Assembly (NCBI GenBank): GCA_025266875.1
Contig: JALLLT010000013.1
Location: 887,051 to 951,050 of the forward strand
Length of the DNA: 64,000 nucleotides
Direction of reading: 5' to 3'
From: Fennellomyces sp. T-0311
Lineage: Eukaryota; Mucoromycota; Mucoromycetes; Mucorales; Lichtheimiaceae
Of the stretch, positions 12,401-27,577 are shown in pieces; positions within the stretch are counted from its first letter, which is position 1; each line of letters starts with the position of its first letter. The position numbers and the translations under genes were made by a program. A model generated the notes under the pieces. The model was not told the DNA's origin and searched no databases. It worked only from the letters and a program-made list of their open reading frames with translations.

Positions 12401-15400
12401 CAATGGCGTCATCCGTTGGCATTCCAAATTCACGATACTTAATATCCACGTCCAAATTATTCTTCAGGATAAATCGAGGCGAGATTGTGATCAATCGAGT
12501 CAAATGATACTGTATTGACAGTGTTAATGTACAGCAATACCGAATTATTTGTTCAGAAACTTACCAATCCGATACCTTCCTCTACATTAACTCCCAAATG
12601 GACTAGGTGAATATTGTTGGGTGTTGCACATTCCACGTCTTGGATGCTTCCCACTGCTTCAAAACTGAGTTGCTCACTCCATTTTGAATCGTTGACAGCT
12701 AGCTGGACTCGGTTCTTGCGGTCCATTTCTGGGAATGAGAACATGAAGGGTTTGACCTACGGGGGGGAAATGTTCACCTATATGTACATTTTCACCACAA
12801 AAATACGTACGAGTTCACTATCCTCCGGTGCAGCAGGAATATCATACACCAAATGTTTTGACTTTCGATGGCTAATACATGACTTGAGAGAAACTGGATT
12901 GCTGGTCTTGTTGAGAATCAAATAGGGAGCGAAGATGTTGACATAAAGTGCGCTATTGTTCTTTGACAGACGCCTATTCGATCGTCAGCCCTACCGTCAA
13001 TTCGTAATAATTTGCTGATATAACTTACGTCATGCTCATGTGCAAGTTAAGTGGGTGATGCCCGTTCCTATCCAAAAGCTCGATAGATTGAGTTTTGGTG
13101 TTTTCTTTGGCATCCGCATCAACTTCCAGATCCAGATCCACACTTTCGCTTGGTAAATAGCCTATGAAATAAAGTTAACGTGGTATAGTCACTTCAATCA
13201 TACACGTGTGTCTAACCTGCTTCCGGCACTTCAACACTAATTGCAACATGACTATCGCTTCTGATAGTGTGAATGTGGCATATTTCTCCCTTCTTGACAG
13301 TGTTAATGTACGATACGCCTTTGGTCTTATCGATCATTTCAAATTCAAGCGTGTATGGTAACAGGTTCTCGAACTCGATAGGAGCATCGATCTGTATGAC
13401 CATGTTCGGATATTCCCTAACAATAATTCGCGTTAATTTACACGATATACGGTAATTCGCTAAAACAGTACTTGGCAGCCGGATTCAGTTTATCGAATAC
13501 GCCGTTGATTTGATATAGGAACATGTCTGAGTTGTGAGACGGTGGCTCACAAGCAATTGAACGCGGTCCTTCCGGATGGGTAATGTCTGACCAATGGATT
13601 CCAGGCTTGCTCCAGCTGTAATCGCCTACGTAGATGTATAAGTAAATCATTTAACGCAACACTACTGTATATCGTACCGTGTGCAGGTTTTGCCAGGATC
13701 CAATAATCGTAAGCCATTTCAATCGGTACGATATACTCGTCTTCCGGTTCTAAAACTGATTGTAAGTACCACTTCCTCGAGAAGTATATGCAATAGCATA
13801 CTGATTGTATATATGTCAGACTTTGGTTCCTGTTTCGAATTTGCAAGCACGATTTGTACATCGTGGGTTGTATGGTTCTGCACTACAAGGCCACTGCGGA
13901 ATGTCACTTGCTTCACATGGTTCTTGAGCTGGATATCGACAACAAGGCGGTGGCGAATGCCACGAACTTCTGGTTTCATTCGATAAGAATGTTGTCCTTC
14001 CAAATCCAATGGGATGTGTTGGAAGCCTTCCCAACCAAACGCTTCCACCTGCACACCAAGGAGGTTCTTCCCCAAATTCTTGCGCTATCACCGCTATCAG
14101 CAACCAAGGCAGTTATCTATTGACACTGAAACCTACATCTCTACGTCGCTTCCAGCCTCGGAAAATCCACGGTTTCTCCTCACCATCCTTCAGGGTATAC
14201 ATTCGATTGTCAACCTTGTCACCTTGCCGTGCATCGTCTGACATATTCCAGAAACGAAGATCGTGACCTGTGCAATTGCGAATCAAATATGGCCGAACTT
14301 GCTTTTGGCCACCTTCTGCGAATGGCTAATAGGAAATTACAATATATTAGTTGCAAGTACCAATGTATTAGCTTAAACTCACCTGTTCTTCGAACATACT
14401 TCCAGAAACAGCTAGCCAGGTTTCAAGGAAGGCATGGGTAATGTCAACGTTCAGACACTCCTTTGACTCGACAGCTAGGTTCATCGTCTTGGTTGCTGGG
14501 TCTTGAGCAACCTTGATACCAAAACCCCAAGGCTCCACCACAGGCTCCCAATGCGAGTTTCTAAAGTTGAAAGTGCTGGCAGAGAGATTGAAAAAGACAT
14601 CTGCAGCGAGCTATGTTATAGGTTAGCAAGTTGACTAGCCATTGATACGATAACTTACAGCACTCGACCAATCCGACGCATTGACTGTAAACGGCTGAAG
14701 CTGGGCATCAATAAATGGGAGATCGTGTAAATCTTCTATGAGCGTGAATTGCAAGCCTTGGAAACGTGCTTTTAACTGTAGGTATACGTATACTGGTCAA
14801 CATTGCTTTCTTTTTTGTTCTAACAGTTACTTACTGATTCCTTGGTCATAACAACGTATGGCTCGATCTTCTGTTGCCGTGCCATCTCCCATCCGTGGCC
14901 GTTTTCATGTTCAGGTACTCCGCCATCAGGTAGAGCAAGCGCTTCTTGCTTATTGCTATATGACCCATCATCGTATCCAGCTGCACCTGGAGGTGTAGAG
15001 TTTCCGGATCCCATAAGTGCAATTGCCTTGTTTACAATGTCCAGTACCAGCATTGCATCGCTATACGAGAGGCGCATCACCAGGGGCTCTACATCGATAT
15101 TGATCACGGTGATGTTGCAACCAGGCATATTGGATGAGGTTTCCATCTTCAAATCGATATCAAACTGCTTTACAAATGGCATAGACGATTCTTCCCGCAC
15201 ATCCATTCGACAAAGCACCATACCAATGCGATCAAGTTTGCAGACCAATGACTGTTCTTGAACGGCTGATAGCTGCTTGAAGGAGAAAATGATAGCCTCC
15301 GATGAAGTAGTTTCAGGTTTCGCTAAACAAGCCACCTGAACATCCACTACATTGACACGATAATGTAGTTGCATGGGTTGCTGCGGGGTTTGGCTTTGTT

Positions 15401-18400
15401 GCTGTTCTGCACCGTTTCTGGATGATGATGCGATAGAGCGTGATTTCTTGTTGGAGTCATCAACATTGGGTGCGATAGATTTTTTCCGTGCTTGCTGCTG
15501 CTGTTTGCCAGTAACGGTATTCAGTCGCTCGCGTTGAGTCCTTGCAAATGCTTGGGCCTCTGTTGTCGGCTCTGGGGCGAAAGGCTTCATAAAAAAGTCG
15601 ACTAACAAGAACACATAATCCAAGGATAGTACAACTTTGGGTGTATCGACTGTAGCACTGACAAACATTATCTGTTCATCGTCTTGACCAGGCATCTTGA
15701 CCAGCACTTGGAACTGCGGTCCACTTCCCAAGTGTGATGCAGACATGATATCCTTGAACTGTGACTTGGAATCGTGTCTTGTATCCGTAAAGGTGATCGA
15801 GTGCATCTGCACTTCCAGGAGAAGAGATGCATCCGAACGTGTTTCCAATTTCATACCCGTACCGTTGAACGCAAGTCGGGCGAGTCGCTGCTTGTCACGA
15901 TCCTGCAAGTCCATATCCTTTCCAGCTAAAATTTCCAGGCAAACCGTACCAACATCCATCTTCATGTCCACCTGGATAGACACGCCCTTATTTTGTCTTT
16001 CGCCGTCACCGTTGGCGACCCTCTTTTCTTTTCCTTGACTTGTATATTGCACTTGACGGTTGCTTGGGTGCGAGGAGCGGATACTTGGAGTCTGACCCGA
16101 TTCCTCGTCACCATTGTTATTGTCACCTCCTCCAGCCAAGAAGGTAGACATGACCGTGTTGTAAATGTCAAGGAGCCATTTATACTGGCTTTCCGTGAGC
16201 GTCATTTTGACATCGGAAATGTGGCCAACGATACTCGTTGCTGGGCCCCATTCCGGTGCAGCTTTCTCTGGACTTTGGATGTCGAACGTGATATCCAGGT
16301 TGTCGATAATTGGCAGTACACGTTCACGCTTTCCACCGCCCACTTTGACCATAGATCTTGACTGAAGGTTGATGGTATACAGACCACAAAGGATTTTTGT
16401 AACGGCCAGCTCCTTTGGTTCAGCATCAGGATCACCAGTACGTCTTCGCTGGACATGAATGAACTCGTTGGCTGCTCTGATTTCTCCAAGGTTGGCAATA
16501 ACTGTGTCCTCGTTGTCGCTTACTGGGAAGATCACGACTGGACTCTTGATTGTGATGTCGTAGTGCATGCGTGTCGTTGTTTCCTGCATTTGCTGAGCTG
16601 CAGCCTCTCGTGCAGCGTCGTAGACCGTCTTCATTTCCAAGAACTCACTCAAGAAATCCAAGATCGGCTTTGTCGAATCCAACAGCATGAACTGGAACGC
16701 GCCCATCTGCAGAAGAAACTTTTGATCATAGCCGGGGAATGATGAAGCCTCTGGATCGAATGTTTCGTAAACAAAGTCGAGAAGCTCTTCGCCTTGGATT
16801 GTCAGCAGGTATACATCGGATGCTCCGTTTTCAAGATTCATCTGCTCTTCACCGCTTTTCAATACCGAGTCGTCCGTGAGACTAAAGTTGCCAAACTTGC
16901 CGGATACCCTGAGCGTCTTTGGATATAGCAGAACCGTCAGATCACCATAAGAGAGAACACCAGTACCAAGTCGCTTTCCGTCGTCGTTGAGAATTAGATC
17001 CAGACTATCCATATGAACTTTGACTTTGATCGTATTGCTAGACGTCTTGGGTGTCTCCTCTTCCTCGCTCTTGGTTGTCCCGGCCGACCCAGATGATAAT
17101 CGCTTGGAAGATTTGCTACGGGTCTCTTCAAACTGTTCCTGGCCTGCATCAGGTGGTCCGGTGAATGTGTTCAAAACAAAATTATAAAGTGTCAATATGG
17201 AGCTTCTGGTAACAACAATGTTGAGAGTCGACAGCGTAATTTCCACCGTTTGGTCGAATCCTTGATAGATCTCTTGATACATCGGATGGGCACGGTTGAC
17301 TTGCATATACCGCACAGTTACAAGATTTTTATCGGGAGCAGTGTGATGCGTTCCACCAACAGAATCAGATGTGACAAGATAATGGAATTCATCGCCATGT
17401 TCCATGTTGTCCACGATATTGAGAGATTTCAACGAGACGTCCACAAGCATATCGTATGGTCGCGATAGAAACTCCAACGTAAAGGTATCGAGGTTGAGTT
17501 GGCATAGCAATACATCTACATTTTCGCTTGATGTTTCGTATACGGTTGCTGAAACCTTGTCGACTTGGAATGTGAAACGGAACTGCTCCTGCTGGTAACG
17601 CATACCAGTTGATATATACGAGCCGGATACACTGGACATTGGAGTCTGCGGCGCATCACCTGAGTGCTCCCTTTGCATGGCCCATGACCGTTCGGTACTG
17701 GCTTCACTCTCGGTATCCGAAAACCATAAATCATGTTGATCATTGTTACTGTACCAAGAGGTTTGGAGGTAGCCGTGCTGGTTCTGTTGCGTGTTCTGCT
17801 GGTTGTTGTCATGCTGTGCTGACTTTGGAGTTGCGTCATCATCGGCTATGCTGTCGAGGATAAGGTCGATCATCCGCATAAGGATTTTATACTTTGTGTC
17901 CGAAATACTGAGCGATAACAGTGGTAAGTTTCCAGACACTTTGAATTTCGTAAACTGAGCAGCGCGCTGAAGGATGCAGAGTTCCACAAGGAATTGCATA
18001 TCGATACGTTCTATAACATGTGCATGGCCTTCTTTCTGTCCTTGTAATTGTGCAAGACAGTCTTCGACATCCGATGCAATAAGCAGCTTGGTTTGCGATA
18101 GTCCAACCCTGAACTTGTCATACATCAACGCCTCTAGCTTCTTATAGTCTTCTTTGGTATGTCGCTTGTTCTTCACTTCATGTACAACGTTTGGATCGGC
18201 CAGTTCGCTGTCCACGTGAATATGACCGGCATCAATAACCATGCATGCTGATGTTCGCTTTGTACAGCTATGAAATGTATTTATTGTTAGAGCGATACGT
18301 CGCATCCAAACGTCCATTGCATACATACTCTTCAGGTATAATGATCACCGGCGCATCCATGTCAATATCCAATGCAAGAGTCGTGTGCTGATCTAGAGCG

Positions 18401-21063
18401 TATTCCAGACCTGCTCGGGTTTGCTGCTTGAATTCTTCAAATGTGTCTCCAGCGGCTTCCATGAGTGCATTGAGGCTTTCTAGTTTGTTTTCAGGCGGTT
18501 TGAAGAAAGCCATGATGCCCTTGACAATGGCGGGGTTGTAAATAATTTCCAAGCGACGAGTTGATAGCTTTATTGCGTTGTCTGCAATGTTGTCGAAGGG
18601 CTTGTGATCGACAACTGCATAGAAAAGCGGATTTTTCTCTCCGCTGCTTGAGCTACCTGGTATTGACGCATACTCTTGATCATCTGACACGCGCGCGTCA
18701 ACAATCGAGTGTCTAAATCATAGTTAGCACATGTAATGTTCTCTAAGTATACTACGAGTATTACCCAGTGCCATCTTGGCTTCGTGCGCCTATAAGCTGC
18801 GGGTAAATGGTATTGGGTGTGAGGCCATCGTACAGTCTTAGATCCCCGAGGCCCACTGCAATCCTTGCTGATTCGATATATTGTATCATATTGAGGGTAA
18901 CTGTATCAAACACGAGGGACGCAAGATCCCGTCGAGTGCTTTGATGTTCAGCATGCTTCAGCAAACTCAACGAACCACGATTAAGTTTGGTATTGATGCA
19001 GAGTTTCATGGTCTAGTACATGTAGATAAGCAAATAGACAGGTGTAAACTTCTGCTTGAACCTACATCTTTCGGCATATCCACCGCCGCAGCTATATCAG
19101 CCTTGTCTTCATCATAATCAATAGCGTCGTAAAGCTCTTTCTTCTGCTCGTCTGTCATTACAATTTGCTCATCCTAAATTCGATATTGTTAGTAAAGTAG
19201 TGAAAGTCTAGACAGTGCAAACAGCATACCGAGTCATTTTGATCATCATCAGTGCTTGTGGTACCTCCAGACCACCAGGAGCTGAACCATCCTTTGTTCT
19301 CGCTTGCTGCCTTCTTCTTCTCTTGCTCTACCATACGTCTATCAGCAACCAGTATCAAACATACACATCAAGTAACTCACCAATCTTGATTTTTTCTCGT
19401 TTTAATTTGCTTCTAGCAAGACTACGATAAAACTGGATGTCTTCAAAGCTTAGGTCTCGTTCAAGCCCCTCCAGCTTCTCCTTCTGTTCCTGAGTAGCCT
19501 TATTCATCTTGGAAGCAGAGTAACATTCAATGTAAGCATGACGCTGGTCTCTCCTCGTCCGGAAGTGATCCCAGCTCCATTTGTAGTGGCGGTCGTGTAT
19601 CTCGGACAAGACGGCATCTTGGGCGAATTTCCAGTAGGCACGTGGGTTCGACTTGGGCTTTTCCTCGTTGCCAGGATGAAATTTCAAGTACTATACAAGC
19701 AAGCATACAGTTACTATACAGGAGCAGGTAGCAAGTGAGTGATATTAACCTTTTGCTTTTTCAAGTTGGCATGAAACAGGTCAACAAGCAGGATGGCATC
19801 GCGATACTGATGGTCATCCAAACATATGCCGAGCTCGTCAAACAGCAAGGTCACATCTGTCTTGGCTGTGTCCTTCCCAAACTGTTTGTTCAGTTTGACC
19901 TGCAGGAGAGTGTGAGTGCATCGAAGCCAGAAGAAGGAAAGTGTACCTTTCCGGTGCCTGAAACGGGTTTCAAAATGTACTGGTGCTGGTGGTCACTGGT
20001 GGCACCAGTTGACCCATCCGGAATCTAATATTGCAACGCTTAGCAACACAAACAACGATCAAAACTTAAATAACCCATCGACGCTGTACCAAATCGGTAT
20101 AGACCCGTGTCGCTTCCTCATGCGGCAAGCCTGCAAGGGATTTCGCATCGGTGTTCCAATAGGCAGAAAGCGAGTGCAACGTTGCAAGCTATAAATGTCT
20201 TAAAACTCAGCGCATCATGCAGAAATAGCTTTACTAACCTTGTGGATCGTGCTGGTCATTTCGCTGATGAATGTCGGCTTCCATTCACCATCCGTGGATA
20301 CTGCAGACAGTTCTTTGAGCGTGATACCGGCCGCAAACGGATGTCCGGGATCCGAGACGTTGTCTTCGAACCGGAGATGGATGTTCTTGATCGACACCTG
20401 CAAATTATCCACAATCTTGGTCGTAAGCTGACTGATGAATCCATCGTTGCCTTCGTCCTCCTTTTGCTCGCCCTTTTTTGATGAGTTTTGTCGCAGAATT
20501 TCCGCTGTGGCCAGTCGTCGCTGCTTGAGCAATTGTGCACGTTCTTCTTCCTCTTCCAATGAAATCTGGTGTTGTGTTACATAGTGAATAATCTCCCCTT
20601 CATAGTGATATAACGAGTTAATACCGTGGATTCTGTTTTTGGAACAGCCAGCAAGTAGACATTTTCTACAAAGACCTTGACTGGTTTTGTCTTCAGGTTT
20701 GACCATGGAATGATCAGCGTTAGTTGTCCCAAATAACCTGCGATTCAAAGGCCCGCGTGTGGTGGATTAATCCAGACCTGTCCGTCAATGCTGTCATTGG
20801 TGCTTTACCTTCCAGGACATCAATAGGTAGATCGAGTTTGTCAAGTGCTTCACGCCGTAGCTTTAAATCTCGAAGATTCGCCTCGCCTAGGAAAGTAATG
20901 ACTGGATAAGTACTTGCACAGTCGTCATGTTCGCCAGAGTAAAAAAAAAACTCCAGGGGAAGTTACCGTTCCATATTCCAATGTTAAGCTGATCATAATT
21001 CAAATTGGAGACATAGCTTCCTAGGAACCGATTAAGGATGGACGCGACCAAAGACTCCAACAT
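9406..21063 (-). CDS. VPS13: VPS13-family bridge-like lipid transfer protein
   Basis: Very large gene (about 11.7 kb, roughly two dozen exons, product near 3,100 residues) for a rod-shaped protein that moves phospholipids between membranes at contact sites. The start at 21063 reads [18 protein letters not shown] then [13 protein letters not shown], the hallmark N terminus of the chorein domain. Exon 1 is 20967-21063 and exon 2 is 20809-20888; exon 3 reads [12 protein letters not shown]. The exon around 19355-19687 holds the [12 protein letters not shown] region. The long exon 14820-18326 (about 1,168 codons) is the repeating middle. Smaller exons at 11.0-14.5 kb cover the adaptor-binding (SHR-BD-like) part. 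Exons at 9.8-10.6 kb hold the ATG2-C-like region rich in Gly ([15 protein letters not shown]). The last exon (9406-9654) is the PH-like end. No frame break was seen, but not every splice junction was checked. Confidence 0.93.
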
Positions 21064-22931
21064 TGAGAAGCAAGAAGAAGTTCCGTGTCTCGGAACTGGC
21101 CAGAAGCCGTTTTCCCTTTCAAGCGAGCATGACCGTGACGTTGCATGATTTTTTTAGACAGCCTGTCAAGATACACACGCCCTGATGCTTTTTACGCCCA
21201 CATTCCGTGCCTCGACATATATTCTTTTCATTATAATCCTTCCTATAACAACAGCTCGTTTCCACCTCGCACGTTGTATTATTATAAAGGAAGATATCGC
21301 TTGGGAACCATGTAAAGTGTCTGAGATGACATAATAGTGATGCATGATCGTGCACATATGGTAAATAGTATATGCTCGGTATCCTTAGCGCCTTTTCGAT
21401 CGGTTTCCCTTTCCGGTGCATTGACCCAATAGCTGCTGATAATTGTTCGTACATTTATGCATACAAAAAAAATTGTTCGTACACCTTCTGTCTGCATACA
21501 GCAAACGATCTAGTCCCTGCTGTTCGATCTTGTCTAAATACAGTACTTGACGATTTTGAACATGGATATATTGCTGCGAAATATACTGTTTTTATAACTA
21601 AACCTCTCTATCACTGTATTTATACATACCTAGCATTTCTTTTCACTTTTTCACTAATAACAAAGGCCATTTCATTGTATGTACGCAGATATAGGCTATT
21701 ACTACATTACGTGCTTTATATTGTCCAGAAAAATCGACTCGTGCCTTCCCTGACAGTATAATTCCTGCGATAGCGAAAATGTTTGAAGATGACCCATCTT
21801 AGTCAGATGAGGAAGTTTGTTTCGCATAATATGCTTTTGAAGTGATCAGGAAACTTCCACACAAAAACGTTCCTGATAAACAGTGTTTTCAGATAAAGAT
21901 ATAGTCTGCTACATAACATTCGCCGTATGTTACACTTGCAGCGAATTCATTTCGACACAATGTGACTAATAAAATGTAAGGTCAAATATTTTTTTTCTTT
22001 GCGTGCCTTGCCACATGTCGCTAAACTGACGATACTCCCTGCTTATATAATAGCACATCATCAGAGCAGATGCGTTACCAAGGAGATAAATTATCTCTAG
22101 TAATGAATACTTTTGTTTACGAAGCAAAGCTCTTCATTCTTGTCGTATACCCGATCCACAACCTTAGTTGGGAGGCCATCTCAAATCCCTAAACTTCTCA
22201 AAACATAACACAAATACAGAACGGACAAGCAACCAAAATAGCAATATTATTGTGTTGTCATTAATGTTTTTTGATTGAGGGTTTTCTTCCACGTGGTCCA
22301 CAAGTGTAACAGTACTTTAACTCTGACACTACTGACGTGCTTCCGTATAATACGCATCTCCGTCTGTACACCAAGACACGCCATATCTAGTAGCATGTTA
22401 AGTAGCAATATGCATTGATGATCGATAGCTTTGCTGGAAATTCTATACGGATTTCTTGGACATAAGCTGTAAGCCTAAAATAAGATATACTGTCCGGAGG
22501 ACGTTATTGTTATATTTTATACGTAAATCATGCTGTAACACCGGGGTTTCACTCCGTGAACTAAACTCAGGGTCCGTATAGATGAATCGTTTAGCTGTAT
22601 GAAAAAAGGAACTCTAACTATTCAAGTCGTCCATCCGCACTCATATTCAAAGAACAAGTAAGCGGCAGGTATGAAACGTGAGCGGAAAAACCGCGATCAC
22701 TAATACCGTAATGAGTCATAAGGTTTGCCAGCCGTCGTTATGATATTGGTGACAACGATCGAAACAAAGAAATCAAAACATGCGGAGTTTATCAAATACA
22801 CACGCGTTGAAGGGAGACCCCCAACGCAAACAAGACTTCCCTATATTACATATTGGTAACAGAAGCGACTATAAAAAGGGATTTAAATCGGTGCAGCGAA
22901 GCCATTTCTTCATCCAACCGCCCTTTCCACA
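21064..22931. other. intergenic region between VPS13 and the zinc-knuckle gene
   Basis: About 1.9 kb of AT-rich DNA containing the VPS13 promoter on its left. A 129-codon plus-strand frame (21372-21761) lacks any domain and is biased by the AT-rich base composition, so it is not called. A TATA-like TATAAAAA at 22870-22877 belongs to the next gene. Confidence 0.4.
22870..22877 (+). promoter_or_regulatory. TATA box of the zinc-knuckle gene
   Basis: TATAAAAA lies 55-62 bases before the ATG at 22932, a normal spacing for a short-leader fungal gene, and is followed by a pyrimidine-rich leader. Confidence 0.5.
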
Positions 22932-23159
22932 ATGGCTGAATATCACCAATCTCGCTCCCTCACAACCTACATCAAGAAGCTTGAATCTGCGAACACATAC
23001 GGTACCGAGCCTGCTGGTTTCACCAACGGTCGGGAAGGCCAATGCTGCATTTGTGGGTCATTCGCACACAAGGAAAGGTAAGCAACTTTTTCATCATTTT
23101 CTTGAAGCCTTTACGTACATTGATCTGAAACATTCATCAGGGACTGCCCAAAGCTATAA
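22932..23159 (+). CDS. 54-residue single CCHC zinc-knuckle protein
   Basis: Two exons, 22932-23077 and 23141-23159, separated by a 63-bp intron (GTAAGC…CATCAG). The product starts MAEYHQSRSLTTYIKK and ends with CCICGSFAHKERDCPKL. Its last 18 residues contain a perfect zinc knuckle, C-x2-C-x4-H-x4-C. The knuckle is only completed by the 19-nt second exon, which supplies the last Cys, strong support for the splice. A TATA box and an ATG in good context (CACAATGG) precede it. Zinc knuckles usually bind single-stranded RNA or DNA; here the domain stands alone, without the Gag or splicing-factor context in which it is usual. Function unknown. It could be a remnant of a larger gene, but promoter, start, intron and stop are all intact. 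Confidence 0.72.
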
Positions 23160-23790
23160 TCTTCATAATGATCCATCTAGGAATCTTACCCTTGTTTCTT
23201 TTTTCTGCTTCCAAATCTCTTAGCCGTAATCTAAAAAATATATAGCCAAAGTAGTCCTCGACAGTTTCCCCCAGATAGATCAATAAAGAGATCTACTAGA
23301 ATTTCCAGTATACCCGATATATAACAAATACGGTTTCAACTTCTTCTAAAAGAAAAGTGATGGACGGATCTCTCCTGCAGTTGGTGGCAAAATCTCGCCC
23401 TGTGAGACTTATGTGTCTCTCACCTCTAAAAAGTTTGTGAGAAAATACTTTTTTCTTGTTTACTTTAGCTTTCGTGAAGGTAGGATGTTAAGCCGCACCA
23501 AATAATGTACAATGTTTCATTTTCCAGCTTTCCTATACTTGGCCCAGTAACAGTCTCAACTCGAACGTTATTCGCCACCAAAAGCATAATACCGTAATAT
23601 AGACATAGTTTGTATAGAAGATGTACAGAAAATAAAGGAAGTAAGGCCACCAATGTACGAGCTTGGCTTCATAAGCGCTCATACATCCATCCATGCTGTC
23701 GCTATGGCAGTCTGCTTGTTCTGATTTTTAAGCTCAAATTTGCCAGACAGTGTTTTTTTATTCAACGATCTAAAGACTTGATCATCAAAC

Positions 23791-26362
<2,572 letters not shown>

Positions 26363-26920
26363 TATTTGGTTAACTAATTGAATTGTATGCGTATCTGGAC
26401 GTGGTCCCTTGCTTGGATAGATTTGGCTTCCCCGTGTTACATAACGACCTATTCAATGCAACTAGGAGGAAAACACCCGACGCTAGGTATGTCCCTTTAT
26501 ACAGCAGTGTTTCACGGAGGGGAATGCATGTTTCGTAAAGAAACTCGAATTATGTGCTTTTTTCTGATGATAAATCCAATGCAAGGTGCCCTGCTTCGCC
26601 CAAACTTATCGCCGCACGTAGACCGATGCATGACACTACACAACGGGGTTGATGGCCCTTTGTTTACAGAGCGGTTGTCCCAGTAACCTATCCTAACTAC
26701 TAATTGGCGGTCTGGTCTCAGTGGCGTCAAGAGAGAAATGTAGATCGCGATACTGGACGCGCTAAAATAAAAGGGAGTACGTAGGGATGAACCCCTCTCT
26801 CATTTTAAATCGATGAACACACTATCCCAAGGAATGCTCATTATAAATAATGGTTAAAGTAGCCACTCGTTTAACTCATCATCAAGCCGATCTTTTTTTA
26901 GCTTTCCAATCCATCACAAA
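26363..26920. other. intergenic region and promoter of the repeat-protein gene
   Basis: Contains a 102-codon plus-strand frame and a 72-codon minus-strand frame, both without domain features. A TATA-like TATAAATA at 26842-26849 lies about 80 bases upstream of the next ATG. Confidence 0.4.
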
Positions 26921-27577
26921 ATGCGTTTTGGAATCATTTTATCACTTGTCGCTATTGTTGCCGCGACTATTGTCCGAGCCGATCCAGATGTTGAGGATGT
27001 CCTGACCTTGGAAGTCGTTCGAGAGGAAGTTCCAGATCTTTTAGGGGACATTGTCAATCATTTGGACAGTGATATTGGTGAAACCGTGACGGACTCCGTT
27101 GAAGACATCTTTGAAGCGCTTTTCGGTGTTGAAGACATTTTCGATGAATTCGAGAAACGGGACCTGAACAAGTTAACTTTGGCCAGAGAAATGGTGCAAA
27201 GAAACAAGGGCATGTTCGCGAAGCGAGAGAATGAAAAGGACGAAGACGTAAAAGACGAGGACGACAAGGGCAAGCGCAGTGTTTACAAGCGGGAAAGCGA
27301 AAAGGATGAAGATGACAAGGGCAAGCGAAGCGTTTACAAGAGAGGACACGAGCGTGACGAGAACGAGCGTGACGAGAACGAACGCGATGAGAACGAATGC
27401 GATGAGAACGAACGAGATGAAAACGAACGTGACGAAAACGAACGTGACGAAAACGAACGTGACGAAAACGAACGAGATGAAAACGAACGAGATGAACACA
27501 AGCGCGATGAACACAAGCGCGATGAACACGAGCGCAAAGGTTACGAGCGCAAAGAACACGAGCGCGAAGAACAGTAA
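26921..27577 (+). CDS. secreted acidic repeat protein with dibasic (Kex2-like) sites
   Basis: A 218-residue single-exon protein. Residues 1-20 are a clear signal peptide (MRFGIILSLVAIVAATIVRA). An acidic region follows (about 21-80) with DLLGDIVNHLDSDIGETVTD. Next comes a segment with Lys-Arg sites: FEKRD, MFAKRE and two copies of a cassette of the form EKDED-DKGKRSVYKR. From about residue 142 a five-residue unit RDENE is repeated about ten times, then degrades into KRDEH and RKEHE units up to the end. The signal peptide plus repeated KR suggests a precursor processed by a Kex2-type protease, as in fungal repeat-containing secreted peptides. That is inference. One unit reads CDENE, giving the only Cys of the tail. 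I do not recognise a family. Confidence 0.72.
   Translation: MRFGIILSLVAIVAATIVRADPDVEDVLTLEVVREEVPDLLGDIVNHLDSDIGETVTDSVEDIFEALFGVEDIFDEFEKRDLNKLTLAREMVQRNKGMFAKRENEKDEDVKDEDDKGKRSVYKRESEKDEDDKGKRSVYKRGHERDENERDENERDENECDENERDENERDENERDENERDENERDENERDEHKRDEHKRDEHERKGYERKEHEREEQ
27352..27562 (+). repeat. coding minisatellite, 15-bp unit (RDENE)
   Basis: In-frame tandem array of a 15-base unit close to GACGAAAACGAACGT, about ten to eleven copies, followed by diverged units (GATGAACACAAGCGC). The third-base differences between units show it is not a recent perfect expansion. Confidence 0.85.

Noticed and set aside
15697..16361. Plus-strand frames opposite the long VPS13 exon
   Set aside because: Antisense of a well-supported coding exon; no domain features.
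21372..21761. 129-codon plus-strand frame
   Set aside because: AT-driven composition, no start context, domain or splice signals.
26378..26730. Overlapping frames on both strands downstream of the helicase
   Set aside because: No features; probably 3' untranslated and spacer DNA.
27352..27562. Regular repeat array that might suggest CRISPR
   Set aside because: Units are contiguous 15-mers in a coding frame with no spacers, in a eukaryotic genome.
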